Assembly (NCBI RefSeq): GCF_004402375.1
Contig: NZ_SOGJ01000023.1
Location: forward strand, 310,001 to 374,000
Length of the DNA: 64,000 bases
DNA from: Cryobacterium breve
Lineage (GTDB): Bacteria > Actinomycetota > Actinomycetes > Actinomycetales > Microbacteriaceae
Direction: 5' to 3'
Shown: positions 17,530-26,347 of the stretch, piece after piece
Numbering within the stretch: position 1 is the stretch's first letter
Layout: each line of letters starts with the position of its first letter
Notes under the pieces: model-generated
What the model was told of the DNA's origin: nothing
What the model saw: only the letters and a program-made list of their open reading frames with translations
The model's database searches: none
Translations under genes and position numbers: made by a program

Positions 17530-18490
17530 AGACACTCTCAATGACGGATCCCCAGTACGGCCCGAACATGGTGTTCGAGACGTTGTTGTAGCCGAAACTG
17601 TTGACCGAGTTCTGATAGCCGGCTGAACCGCTGCCGATGAACCACGGGCCACCGGATGATCCTCCAGTCATGTCGCAGGGGATGCCCTGCGATTCCGACT
17701 GGGCATACGGGTCGTCCGTAGCCACGCCGGAGCAGGACTGCAGGGTGTTTCCGGTGAACGGTGCTGCGGCGGGGTAGCCGAAGGCGGAGTATGTGAGCCC
17801 TCGGCCCTCATTGAAGGCCACGCCCGATGCACCGACCGTGTCGCTCAGGGTTGCCCCCGTAGGAGAAGAAACGATCGCGAATCCAGTGTCATAGGTGATG
17901 TCGCCGCCCGACGTCCACTGGGTCGGAGCGTAGAGTTCCGTCGCGTTCCACTGTCCGAAAGGTGCAGCACCGTTCTCGTAGGCCGGAACGAAGACCAGGC
18001 GAGATGCGAATGCCCCCGGGCCCTCGTTCACGCAGTGGCCGGCTGTCGCAACTGTGCTCTCGTTGGGCGCGGAGATTGCGTTGCCCGAGCACACGTAGTC
18101 GCTCCCGCCAAGCGTGAAGAACACCTTGCCGATGTGGTCGACGGGTGTTTGCTGAGTCGCCGTCGGTGTGACTTTCGGATTACGGGATTGCTTTGCCACC
18201 TTCTTTTCTTGCCCCACCTCGACGTCACTTCGGCCTGCGGATGCGACGTTGTCGCCGACCAGCACGTCGCCCGGAGTTGCGGCCCTCATTCGCTCGGCCG
18301 TCCAGTATTCGCCCCCCTGTCGGGTCTCGGGGACGACCCACCTATCGACATCCGTCGACTGCGTCGCTGCAGATGCACCGGCTGATGCGGACGTCACGAG
18401 ACCGCCCGTCACGAAAAGAGCACTGATGGCGAGGGCCGCGAGGGCGCCGGACCTGATTCTGATTCTGTTCACAGTCTTCACTCCAGTCAT
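17510..18490 (-). CDS. Secreted trypsin-like serine protease
   Basis: 326 aa with an N-terminal signal peptide (hydrophobic to about residue 35, ending SASAGASA) and a propeptide-like stretch. The catalytic triad is visible: His in TVATAGHC, Asp in DITYDTGFAIVSS and Ser in MTGGSSGGPW. Two likely disulfides: Cys in YVCSGNA with Cys of AGHC, and CSGV with PCDM. This is the chymotrypsin/V8-like family S1 layout common in Actinobacteria. Monocistronic and preceded by ~300 bp without genes. It degrades or processes extracellular protein; the specific target is unknown. Confidence 0.88.
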   Translation of the reverse strand: MTGVKTVNRIRIRSGALAALAISALFVTGGLVTSASAGASAATQSTDVDRWVVPETRQGGEYWTAERMRAATPGDVLVGDNVASAGRSDVEVGQEKKVAKQSRNPKVTPTATQQTPVDHIGKVFFTLGGSDYVCSGNAISAPNESTVATAGHCVNEGPGAFASRLVFVPAYENGAAPFGQWNATELYAPTQWTSGGDITYDTGFAIVSSPTGATLSDTVGASGVAFNEGRGLTYSAFGYPAAAPFTGNTLQSCSGVATDDPYAQSESQGIPCDMTGGSSGGPWFIGSGSAGYQNSVNSFGYNNVSNTMFGPYWGSVIESVYDAAAA

Positions 18491-18791
18491 CGATGGAATC
18501 CGCCGGACCTATCGCCGGTGGTAACGCGAGTGAACAGGGCGCTGTGAATACGCCGTCGATCCCGAAGAACTCTCTGAATTGCGCATTGCACCCCCGTTCA
18601 AGCGTGATTCAACACTGGACCTCCCCTGGGCCGGGACACTAGTCGGCGCTTGAGAGGACACGGGTTCGCGGCGGCAGGTCGCAGTACTCGCGCTGATCCG
18701 CCGGACCGCGCCGGCTTCGAACTGCTCTCAGCTCGCGGATTCAGAAGTTCCGACGTGTGTCCCCAGTGGCGACGACTTCTCGATTGTTTGT

Positions 18792-19451
18792 TTACCCCTT
18801 CGCCACCGGTTCAACACCTTCGGACTGTGACTGTCGTGCTGTCGGCCCTGCCTGATGTCCTCGTCCTGCATCCAGTGTGTGTTGGAGTCCCACGCGCACG
18901 GCGGGCCACTCACTCGCAATAATTGAAAAGACAACAGTGTCTCGTAGCGCACCGTCCGGGCCAATGGAGTGATTGCGAAGCACCCCATCTTCCTTCGCAC
19001 CCAATGCAGCTATCGCCTTCCTCGATTGGCGGTTGTGCCAGTGAGTGCGAAACTCCACTGCGATGCAGTGCAGGACGTCGAAGGCATAGGTGAGCTGCAT
19101 CAGCTTGGCCTCCCGGTTCGCCCCTGTTCCCTGAACGCTTGTGGCCAGCCAAGTCGAACCGATTTCCAGCCGCAACCCAGTGTCGCTCGGGTTCATGAAT
19201 GACGTCATTCCGACTACCTGCCTTGTGGACACAAGTCGGATCGCCCAGGGCAGCATGTGTCCCACAGATTGGAGACCGAGTCGGCGTTCAACCTCTTCAG
19301 CCATCGCGTCGGGGTGCGGCACCGCGGTGTACCACGAACGCCAGAGGTCACTCTCACCGGCCGCTAATCTGAGCTCAGCCACGTGATTGAGGGAGATGGG
19401 CTCAAGGGTCACGAGCGATCCAGTAAGCGTGGGCGTTACCGAGAGTTCCAT
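18792..19451 (-). CDS. RimJ/RimL-like GNAT acetyltransferase
   Basis: 219 aa. GSLVTLEPISLNHVAEL at the N-terminus, TWLATSVQGTGANREAKL (acetyl-CoA loop, residues ~105-120), AFDVLHCIAVEFRTHWHNRQ and SRKAIAALGAKEDGVLRNH are typical of RimJ/RimL-type N-acetyltransferases. About 35 extra residues at the C-terminus (from about HTLDAGRGHQAGP) are low-complexity and probably not part of the fold. Substrate unknown. Confidence 0.85.
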   Translation of the reverse strand: MELSVTPTLTGSLVTLEPISLNHVAELRLAAGESDLWRSWYTAVPHPDAMAEEVERRLGLQSVGHMLPWAIRLVSTRQVVGMTSFMNPSDTGLRLEIGSTWLATSVQGTGANREAKLMQLTYAFDVLHCIAVEFRTHWHNRQSRKAIAALGAKEDGVLRNHSIGPDGALRDTVVFSIIASEWPAVRVGLQHTLDAGRGHQAGPTARQSQSEGVEPVAKG

Positions 19452-19550
19452 GCCTCGACCCTAGGGCACCCAGCAATTCGAATAGATTCGACAGGTTTTC
19501 CGGCAGTGTCGTGCCGCGGGTAGTCAGGTGGAGGCTCGAATACCGCCCTG

Positions 19551-19918
19551 TCATCGCCGTCGCCCCCGCAGGGCCACAAACCTCACCAGCACGATGACAC
19601 CCGGCAGCAACGCCACCCCCACACGTAACTTCGCGGTCAGCGGCACGTGCGCCTCGCACGGTATGGGAAACCGGATGCCGTCGTCAACTTCTAGGCGTCA
19701 CAGCGCCTGACGGCCTCAAGCCACGCACTACCTGCGGTCAGCAACGACGGCCACGAGATGGTCGTGCATATGGACTCGACCCAGGCAGCGAACTCATCAG
19801 CGTTCCGGAAGAATCCACGTCTGGACACCCGAACGCCTCGGAATCGGTCGCCTATCTCCACGGTCGCAGGCAGACTCTCACGGCCTCCAGCGAGCTGACC
19901 TCGCCAGAGGAGGTTTCA
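19551..19918 (-). pseudogene. Frameshifted gene remnant, unknown family
   Basis: Two adjacent minus-strand frames look protein-like and meet at about 19692. The first reads VEIGDRFRGVRVSRRGFFRN, then ADEFAAWVESI and SLLTAGSAWLEAVRR. The second continues RLEVDDGIRFPIPCEAHVP, then a hydrophobic LRVGVALLPGVIVLVRFV and a stop at 19551. Neither has a proper start. One frameshift would join them into one ~115-residue product ending in a TM helix. The rest of 19452-20365 shows no gene. Confidence 0.27.
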
Positions 19919-20365
19919 TTCGTAGAGTACGAGTGTGATTCCGAGTACGTGTTCTAGGCCGCTGTTTTCTTGCGCATTACGTCAACGCAACAGATTGTGA
20001 TCTGAACTTACCCACGAAACGCACTCTCGCGGCGTCCACCTGGAGAGACGAGATCGACGCCAGGCAGGTGAGGGCCGGGACCGCGTCCAACGAAGCACCC
20101 GACACGCTCGGTCTCCACGGGTAGCAAAACCGCTGCGTTTGAGCCGCGAATCACAAGCGCTGCTTTGCAGGCGACGGCATTCCGTTACCTTCAGCGCGTC
20201 GTCTCGGCTGTCTCCGGGCCATGGTTGTGCACAGTCGCAGTGGTACTGTCGACTCGCCCAGGTGACGCACCCGCAGCGCTGGCGTCGGTCTGAAGACCGG
20301 AGAGGCTTATCGCTTATGCCCGAATTCGTGCCTGTCACCCGCTTCAATACCCGGGGCGATGAATT

Positions 20366-20833
20366 ATGATTCGTGATGCGTCGCTGCGGCGCATGTACGC
20401 GGGTGGGCGCCCGAACCGGTGGGCCCGTTTTCTGAACCGGATCAGTGCGATCGTGTTTTCCCTCGGTATCGTCGGCCACGGCGCCGTGACTCTCGAGACT
20501 GTCAATCCGAAGTCGGGGACCCTGCTGACCCTGCCGCTTGTGGTTGCCCGCTACGAGGACGGTGAGTACGCGGTATCGATGCTGGGACAGGGCTCGCGGT
20601 GGGTTCGCAATGTGCGGGCCGCAGGTGGAAAAGCCATCATCCACGCGGGGCGAAGGCGTTCAGTGATCCTCAGAGAGGTTCCGGCGGATGCGCGGGCGCC
20701 AATTCTCAAGGCCTACCTGGCGCAAGCACCCGGCGCCCGACCACACATCCCTATCGATCCGTGGGGGCCGGTCGCCGCCTTTGAGGCCATTGCAGCCGAC
20801 TTCCCGGTGTTCAATATTCGGGATGACCGCTAG
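20366..20833 (+). CDS. Deazaflavin (F420)-dependent nitroreductase family protein
   Basis: 155 aa. Matches the Ddn-like deazaflavin-dependent nitroreductase family (DUF385): LPLVVARYEDGEYAVSMLG and WVRNVRAAGGKAIIHAGRRR, then the RAPILKAYL end helix and DFPVFNI. These split beta-barrel proteins bind F420 and reduce quinones or nitro compounds; F420 use also fits an actinomycete. An alternative ATG ten codons in (MYAGGRPNR) is possible. Stands alone after a ~900 bp gene-poor stretch. Confidence 0.85.
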   Translation: MIRDASLRRMYAGGRPNRWARFLNRISAIVFSLGIVGHGAVTLETVNPKSGTLLTLPLVVARYEDGEYAVSMLGQGSRWVRNVRAAGGKAIIHAGRRRSVILREVPADARAPILKAYLAQAPGARPHIPIDPWGPVAAFEAIAADFPVFNIRDDR

Positions 20834-20884
20834 GGGTCAAGTGCGTCACTGGTCGTTGCGCACACAAATTATTTGAACCGCTGT

Positions 20885-21085
20885 CTACTGCTTACGCAAG
20901 CGCTCCTTGACCCCGTGTTCGACGAGCACGGGAACAAAGTCACGGATCGGGCGACCGGAGAACGTCTCGTGCTCCTCACGGACAGCTCTTTCAACGCTCG
21001 ATCGCGGCAGATTGGGGAATCGTTCCGTGAGTCGATCCACTATTTTGTCGACAGCCTGCAATTCATCGTCAAGATTCACAAGCAT
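20885..21085 (-). CDS. Three-helix-bundle small protein (DUF3562-like)
   Basis: 66 aa. VDKIVDRLTERFPNLPRSSV, then IRDFVPVLVEHGVKERLRK matches the small actinobacterial three-helix bundle domain with its invariant R-DFVPVLVE ending. Role unknown. Its ATG overlaps the stop of the upstream basic ORF as TAATG, which ties the two together. Confidence 0.75.
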   Translation of the reverse strand: MLVNLDDELQAVDKIVDRLTERFPNLPRSSVERAVREEHETFSGRPIRDFVPVLVEHGVKERLRKQ

Positions 21086-21270
21086 TATTGTCCCACCGTT
21101 GAGAGCTCCGTATCAATGCGGGCTTTCTCATATACATCCTTCTGACGAGCCTGCCGATTCTGATCACGACGCTCGTGCAGATAATCCTCGACGAACCGGC
21201 GTTGTGAATGTTTGTGATTCCGATCGTTATAGTTGCGGCACGACGAGCGACCGTAGCTGCTGGTCCGCAC
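21085..21270 (-). CDS. Short basic protein coupled to the three-helix protein
   Basis: 61 aa from a GTG at 21270; a TTG at 21285 would add five residues. Arg/Lys/Asn-rich and highly charged: RFVEDYLHERRDQNRQARQK, then DVYEKARIDTEL, likely one long helix. Its stop overlaps the next start (TAATG), the main reason to believe it is real. Base composition is lower in GC than neighbours. No family recognised. Confidence 0.45.
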   Translation of the reverse strand: MRTSSYGRSSCRNYNDRNHKHSQRRFVEDYLHERRDQNRQARQKDVYEKARIDTELSTVGQ

Positions 21271-21403
21271 AAAACAACCGGTCAATCTCTGTTGCCGGCA
21301 ACCTTCGACCCAACTGGACCCGCCGTAGTTTGCCGGCTGTTCACCGCCGACGGGCTTTACACCCGCAGTCGCTGTAGCCAGCGCCAGGGCGGGATCACCG
21401 GGG

Positions 21404-21631
21404 TCAGGACGGCTCGCTCACGGACCAGCCGTCAATCCTTCGGGCCACTTCGTGCAGCCGTGCCAGTGCGCTCGGGATCGAGTCGAAGCTGCCGATCAAC
21501 TTCGTCTCATTGTTCTGCACGACGAAGCCCCGTGGTGTGCGTTGGATAGTGCGGACCAGGTCGACCGTGATCTTACGACAGTCTTCCCAGACCGCCAGCC
21601 AGCCTCGACGAAGAAGAAGTCAGCCTCTGTG
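21404..21631 (-). pseudogene. Start-less ORF fragment
   Basis: Frame reads GWLAVWEDCRKITVDLVRT, then TPRGFVVQNNETKLIGSFDS and ALARLHEVARRIDGW before the stop at 21404. It is clearly protein-like, but an in-frame TGA precedes it at about 21632 and no ATG, GTG or TTG lies in the first half. Either it lost its N-terminus or a frameshift separates it from an upstream start. Family not recognised. Confidence 0.35.
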
Positions 21632-21642
21632 CGTCACTGCGC

Positions 21643-21888
21643 CTATCCCGGACGCGAAGTGACGAAATGCATGATTGCACGTTCCAGATTCCCGAAGCGG
21701 GCATATTCGACGGGATCGACGAACTCCATAACCTCGTAGACGCCGTGGTTCTCATCGATGAAACCGATGAGCGAAAGACCGTCGTCTGTCGCAATCCGAC
21801 CATCGCTGATCCTCCATTCACGTTTCGACAGGGCAACCACCCGGATATCGTCTCGGCTGCGAGTGTGCAATCGACCAGTGATCATCAC
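21643..21888 (-). CDS. Conserved-looking small protein, unknown
   Basis: 81 aa. DIRVVALSKREWRISDGRIA, then LIGFIDENHGVYEVMEFVDP and LERAIMHFVTS, a compact alpha/beta pattern with a well-defined hydrophobic core that I take to be a real family, though I cannot name it. It ends just before the start-less fragment at 21631. Confidence 0.65.
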   Translation of the reverse strand: MMITGRLHTRSRDDIRVVALSKREWRISDGRIATDDGLSLIGFIDENHGVYEVMEFVDPVEYARFGNLERAIMHFVTSRPG

Positions 21889-22484
21889 GATTCCTCTCGT
21901 TCGGCTTCGAGGATGGTACCGGTCACAGGTTGCGACTTCGTAGCGAGAAGGAGAAGAACGGGATTCTGTACGGGCTGGTCAGGCGCCCTAACAACTCCTC
22001 GGTCGTTCACACCCAGTGATTCAGTTTTGAGCCTGATTCGGAGTGACGAGCCGTGAGCGACATGTGTCCGACACCCGCGTTCATAAGGCCCATACTCTCT
22101 GTCTTGATGGTCCCGGCCCCATCTGTGAATGTGGGACTGAACTCCCGGCATGTGCATCCCATGATGATGAACCTTCACTCCTCTTACGCGTCCACCCTCC
22201 GGGATCGATCTCGGCTGCGGAACGGGAAACCACCCACACCTGCTCGCTGAGCCGACCCACCGCTGCCCACGGGTTGTCGGTGACTGGGGAACGGCCGCCC
22301 ACCCGTTTTCCCCATCGTCGCGCTGCGGCGGGGCTGAAGACGGTGCGCTTAGGAATGAGCGACGGACGGAGGCCGACGAGGGCCGAAAGGGCCGCGATAG
22401 CCACGAAAACGCGGTTGTCGGAGGAGATCAGGGTTTATGGCTGCGCCGGTAGACTCCCCCCTGTCGGCCAGAATCCGCTGTCAG
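21889..22484. other. Gap without a supported gene
   Basis: Several open frames on both strands exist but are Arg/Ser/His-rich and lack domain-like patterns. The right end is the promoter region of the TetR gene. I see nothing else here. Confidence 0.5.
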
Positions 22485-22498
22485 ACCGACCGGTCGGT
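22485..22498. promoter_or_regulatory. TetR-type operator, perfect 14-bp palindrome
   Basis: ACCGACCGGTCGGT, a perfect palindrome ending 20 bases before the TetR start. The PuACCGACCGGTCGGT type is a classic TetR/AcrR-family operator. Autoregulation of the downstream two-gene operon is the simplest reading. Confidence 0.75.
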
Positions 22499-22517
22499 TC
22501 TCATGTAGGGTAACTCC

Positions 22518-23051
22518 ATGGATCGTCGGACACTTATTCTTAACGCAGCCCGAAACCTCACTCTCGAGCGCGGTATTGTGCCGTCTTTGAACAACACCGC
22601 GAGTGCTGCTGGGGTCTCAAAAGGCGGTCTCATCCACTACTTTCCCTCCCGCGCCGCGCTCGTGCAGGGCTTGGCCATAGGAGCGTTGGAGGAGCTCGAC
22701 GCAGCGATGCGTGCGGCATCCATCGATGGCCGGGCTGCGGAGGTCTGGCTCAGGCTTTCTGTCCCGACGGGTGACGACGTGGCTCTGTTCCGAGCATTAG
22801 TGATCGCGCACCGTGCGGTTGAGTCGCCGGGTGATGACGTCGCTGTCGCCGCACAGGAAGCCGGCTCTCGGTGGGAGGCGATGATCCAGAAGGAAACGGG
22901 CGACGCCACGCGCGCGCGGGTGATCCGCCTAGTCGGTGACGGACTCGCCGCCAACATGATCGCCGGCATAGAGCCTGCCCCCACCTCGGCACAACTCGAC
23001 ACGCTCCTCGACGCCCTGATCCCTCGACCCATTGGTGCGTCACAACAATGA
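22518..23051 (+). CDS. TetR-family repressor
   Basis: 177 aa. N-terminal helix-turn-helix ILNAARNLTLERGIVPSLNN, then AASGVSKGGLIHYFPSR-type recognition helix (here ASAAGVSKGGLIHYFPSRAA). The C-terminal ligand domain is short. The stop overlaps the next ATG (ATGA), so regulator and transporter are one operon, and a perfect operator lies just upstream. Ligand unknown; probably something handled by the downstream membrane protein. Confidence 0.88.
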   Translation: MDRRTLILNAARNLTLERGIVPSLNNTASAAGVSKGGLIHYFPSRAALVQGLAIGALEELDAAMRAASIDGRAAEVWLRLSVPTGDDVALFRALVIAHRAVESPGDDVAVAAQEAGSRWEAMIQKETGDATRARVIRLVGDGLAANMIAGIEPAPTSAQLDTLLDALIPRPIGASQQ

Positions 23052-23716
23052 ATGGGGCGCTACTCGGCGCGATTGCCGGCTTGGCGGCCCTCGACGCGTT
23101 CAATCCGGCGACCATTGTCGCCGTCGCACTTATCCTGCTCGCCGCACCCAATCGGTCCGGGCTAACGGCTTTGGTGACCATTCTCGGCGCGGCCACAACC
23201 GTGTTCACGGCTGGTGCAGCGCTGTTTCTCGGTGCTAGTGCTGCCGCAGGCGCTGTAGGAGGCATTGTGCTGGCGCTGCGCTACGTCGCCTTCGGGGCAG
23301 CGGGAGTCGCGGTGGTCATCGCTGGCGTTCGACGCTTCCGAACCCGACCTCGAAAGCCCATCGAATTGCCCGCCTGGTTCACCCCATGGACTGCATTCCC
23401 TTTTGGCGCACTGCTCACCGCCGCCGATCTGCCCAACGCGTTCCCCTACTTCATCGCTATCGAGAGGCTCCTCGACGCACAAGCCCGCACGGGTGAAGCG
23501 CTCCTGGTGCTCGTTGGGTATACGGTCATCTACTGCATACCCTGTCTCCTGCTCTTAGTCATTGGCCTGCTCTCGCGCCAACCAACCCGAACGCTCCTGG
23601 CCCGAATCACGAATAGGCTTGGAACCGGAGCCGTCCCAGCGTCGCTTCTCTGGGCATTCACGCTCATGATGCTTGGTCTTGTCATCGGGACCCTGCCCCT
23701 CTGGGCCTTCAACTAA
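23048..23716 (+). CDS. GAP (Sap)-family LysE-like membrane protein
   Basis: 222 aa, six TM helices. LAALDAFNPATIVAVALILL at the start, LTAADLPNAFPYFIAIERL in the middle and LVGYTVIYCIPCLLLLVIG fit the GAP/Sap (sulfolipid-addressing) branch of the LysE superfamily, which includes mycobacterial lipid-export partners. Translationally coupled to the TetR gene. Substrate unknown; a lipid or small amphiphile is possible. Confidence 0.8.
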   Translation: MNGALLGAIAGLAALDAFNPATIVAVALILLAAPNRSGLTALVTILGAATTVFTAGAALFLGASAAAGAVGGIVLALRYVAFGAAGVAVVIAGVRRFRTRPRKPIELPAWFTPWTAFPFGALLTAADLPNAFPYFIAIERLLDAQARTGEALLVLVGYTVIYCIPCLLLLVIGLLSRQPTRTLLARITNRLGTGAVPASLLWAFTLMMLGLVIGTLPLWAFN

Positions 23717-24133
23717 CGCAACCACCCCTTTTCCAGGAGTTTGAGCGATTCGGGACCGGCGCACTGCGGGTTCGGTGAGTGGCGCGATTTCTTACTCTGC
23801 GCGATCAGCCACACACCTGCGTGTTGTCGAAGGCGAGCTGACGGAGGGTCGTTTCGGCGATCTGCCCGATCCCGTGCGGTGGCCCCTGGATCGCCCCGAA
23901 CAGGGTCAGCGGCACGTCGGTGATCGCCGGCGGGTCGCATCAGGACAACCGGTCCGCTCTCTCTCAAACGTCCTCAGATTGCGGGGGGTCGGCGTCGAAA
24001 GTAGCACTATCGGGTCTCCGCCGGGTATGGGATCCGGTCGGAACGGACGGATCGCGGATGCCCACAATCACGATTTGCCCGAACCGGAGCAGGTGTTCCT
24101 CCTCGACCAAGCTGACCGACCCGGTCGCGCCGG
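23717..24133. other. Gap with short protein-like minus-strand fragments
   Basis: Minus frames read IAIFVTGATGSVSLVEEEHL (24150-24090), then, after stops, DVPLTLFGAIQGPPHGIGQI (about 23920-23830). They are broken by stops and frame changes and have no starts, so I treat the stretch as decayed sequence downstream of the MarR gene. Confidence 0.3.
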
Positions 24134-24598
24134 TCACGAAGATCGCGATCCGCCCTTCACCTGCACGAGCAGTCTTGCAAGGTCGGTCAGCGCATCGTCA
24201 GTAAGCGTGTCAAACCATGGCGCGGAGCGTTGAATGGCGCGGGACTCGAACGCCTCGACCTGGGAGCGCGCATCATCGGTGAGCCTGAGGAGCCGCACCC
24301 GTCCGTCCTGGTCAGAAGCGAACTGCTCCACTAGGTCATGCTCACGCAGTTGGTCCACGAGCTGCGTGACGGCACCCCGGGTCACCTGCAGAGGAGCGGC
24401 GAGCTGGCCCGGAGCGACGGCGTCCGGCTCGTGAGCGAGGAGGAAGAGAACGTCCAGTTGGGTGCGAGTGAGAACCGTGCTGCCAAACGGCGTCGATCGC
24501 GGGCTCGCAAGCAACCGCGACAAACGGACGACCGCCGCCAACACCTCCCCCACCTGGATCGACCGATCAGACGTGAGCATGGGCGCTGTCGGTGTCAT
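24134..24598 (-). CDS. MarR-family regulator
   Basis: 154 aa. Winged helix with TRTQLDVLFLLAHEPDAVAP, then LQVTRGAVTQLVDQLREHDL and the wing SDQDGRVRLLRLTDDARSQ. Typical dimeric MarR layout. The start overlaps the stop of the upstream NmrA-like gene by four bases (ATGA), so it is the second gene of a two-gene unit and probably controls it. Confidence 0.88.
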   Translation of the reverse strand: MTPTAPMLTSDRSIQVGEVLAAVVRLSRLLASPRSTPFGSTVLTRTQLDVLFLLAHEPDAVAPGQLAAPLQVTRGAVTQLVDQLREHDLVEQFASDQDGRVRLLRLTDDARSQVEAFESRAIQRSAPWFDTLTDDALTDLARLLVQVKGGSRSS

Positions 24599-25227
24599 GC
24601 GCTGATGAACGGCATTTGCCCAATGAAGGTGCGATCCTCCACCTGGGTGAGGATGAAGTCCGCGAGATCATCTCGACTGATGTTGGTGCTGGCATCAACG
24701 CCCACCCAGCCCACACGGTAGGTGCCGGTGCCTGGCCTCTCGGACAACCGTGGACCACGCACGACTGTCCACTCCAGCCCGGCTGCTTTGAGCACCCGAA
24801 GGTGCTCCTCTGCGTCGGCAAGTACAGGCCCAGACAAGGTCTTCAGCACGAACCTGATCGCGCGATCTGCGGGACCAGGTCGGTCCAGAGGAGGGGATAG
24901 GCCGCCGCCGGATAGGCTGACGATCCGTTTGACGTCGTGCCGCCGCATGGCGTCCACGATGATCTGGGTGCCCTCGGCCTGAAGCGTCGGCGGTGAACCC
25001 TTTACCTGCCCGAACAGGCTGAGCACTGCATCTGAGCCCGACACCGCTTGATCCACAGCAGTCGAATCCAACACGTCACCACGGATATCCGTCAGAGTCG
25101 GCGACGTCATTGCGAGCCTGCCCGGATCACGAACGAGAGCCCGGACCTCGTTTCCCGCGGCAAGAGCGCGCGCCACCACGCGACGACCGGTCTTGCTGGT
25201 CGCACCAAACAACGCATTCACTGTCAT
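24595..25227 (-). CDS. NmrA-like NAD(P)-binding protein
   Basis: 210 aa from the ATG at 25227 (MTVNALFGATSKTGRRVVAR); a longer frame to 25374 is not protein-like. The GATSKTG loop is the NAD(P)-binding glycine motif of atypical short-chain/NmrA proteins, followed by VRALVRDPGRL and DIRGDVLD (the Asp contact). KRIVSLSGGGLSPP replaces the usual YxxxK region, so it may be a sensor or a reductase. Operon with MarR. The preceding 25228-25519 shows no gene. Confidence 0.82.
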   Translation of the reverse strand: MTVNALFGATSKTGRRVVARALAAGNEVRALVRDPGRLAMTSPTLTDIRGDVLDSTAVDQAVSGSDAVLSLFGQVKGSPPTLQAEGTQIIVDAMRRHDVKRIVSLSGGGLSPPLDRPGPADRAIRFVLKTLSGPVLADAEEHLRVLKAAGLEWTVVRGPRLSERPGTGTYRVGWVGVDASTNISRDDLADFILTQVEDRTFIGQMPFISA

Positions 25228-25519
25228 GTCATTTAGTTCAGTCGCTAAACGATATCGCGGGCTGAAACGCCCGCCACTCGGTGCGACCAGGCCTGACGTC
25301 GCACGGCGTGAGTGGGTCCCCACCCGAAAAGCGGACAGCACGTCATCTGTGCCCTCCGAAACGATCGGCATCAAGCGCTAGCGGAACACCTGCGGTTCGG
25401 GATGCCTTGCCATCATTCGCGATATCGTACCCACTCCGCTGGGTGTCCGGCAGGCGCTCACACAGTCCTCAAGAGGAAGCGAACCAGCACCTGCCCGCGG
25501 ATCGGATGTACACGCTGGT

Positions 25520-25714
25520 TCAGACGCCGCGGAGGAGCCAGTCGTTGTCCGGGTTCCTACCACCCTCGGGATCAGGTGCGTCCGAAGCCGACACAGACGT
25601 GCTCTGCTCGTCCACTCGCACCCGCGCCGGCAGGGAACGCCAGCGGTCCAGTGGGGCAGCGACAGCAGGACCAGGTTCGTCCTCCTGAACGATTTCGTTC
25701 GGGTCGACGATCAT
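25520..25714 (-). CDS. Short acidic protein, unknown
   Basis: 64 aa from the ATG at 25714 (MIVDPNEIVQEDEPGPAVAA). Continues PLDRWRSLPARVRVDEQSTS and ends DNDWLLRGV. Soluble, low complexity in part, with an overall look of a small actinobacterial protein. No family recognised. Confidence 0.5.
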   Translation of the reverse strand: MIVDPNEIVQEDEPGPAVAAPLDRWRSLPARVRVDEQSTSVSASDAPDPEGGRNPDNDWLLRGV

Positions 25715-25780
25715 ATGTCCCACCTTCCAGTTGTCAATCTCAGCGATCAAATGTGTGATCCATCCAGCCGCCGGTGACGC

Positions 25781-26080
25781 TCATCGCTCGAGCGACCGCC
25801 TCCCCCAGTGCTGCGAACCGGCTGACCGACCGACCCAAAACGGCACCGTTCTGCCTTGATGCTGAGTGTACGCCCCTCGTCTAGCCGGCATCCCGGCGCG
25901 AATCTTGAGGGCAAATCGACAGACACGAGCGGGCGGGCGCATTGCACGCCATGAGATCCAGGCGTCGACGCCCGGCGAATATATGGTGAACACCTCTGGT
26001 CGGCAACCACCGCACACCTCGAGCCGCGAACCCCCGGGCGAATGAAAGCGGTCACCTTCCGTGAAAACCCAGTCAGGCAC
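25781..26080 (-). CDS. Uncertain ORF with a Cys-Gly-Gly-Cys motif
   Basis: 99 aa from a GTG at 26080 with a loose GGTAGGAAA upstream. The first 35 residues look real (VFTEGDRFHSPGGSRLEVCG, then GCRPEVFTIYSPG); the rest is Arg-rich. Overlapping frame 26120-26330 on the same strand has FECSVCGAVQPYIVELPDKY, also protein-like. A frameshift may separate two parts of one gene in 25751-26347, but I cannot assign a family. Confidence 0.3.
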   Translation of the reverse strand: MPDWVFTEGDRFHSPGGSRLEVCGGCRPEVFTIYSPGVDAWISWRAMRPPARVCRFALKIRAGMPARRGAYTQHQGRTVPFWVGRSAGSQHWGRRSLER

Positions 26081-26347
26081 GGCTGGGAACGTCGTTTCCT
26101 ACCTCGCCTCGAACTGGTCCGGCTTGCGGCAGCCTTCACGGCGATTGCCCCGCTGCCAAAGTCTTGATGCCAGGGACGCGCGAAGTAGCGGGTGGTCACT
26201 GTGGCTTGACCGACGTATTTGTCGGGCAACTCCACGATGTAGGGCTGCACAGCGCCGCACACTGAGCACTCGAAATTGACGGACTCCGCGGTACGGGTGC
26301 CCACAGGTTGGTGCCTCCTATTCGGCTGACGGTCTCCCACTACCGGC

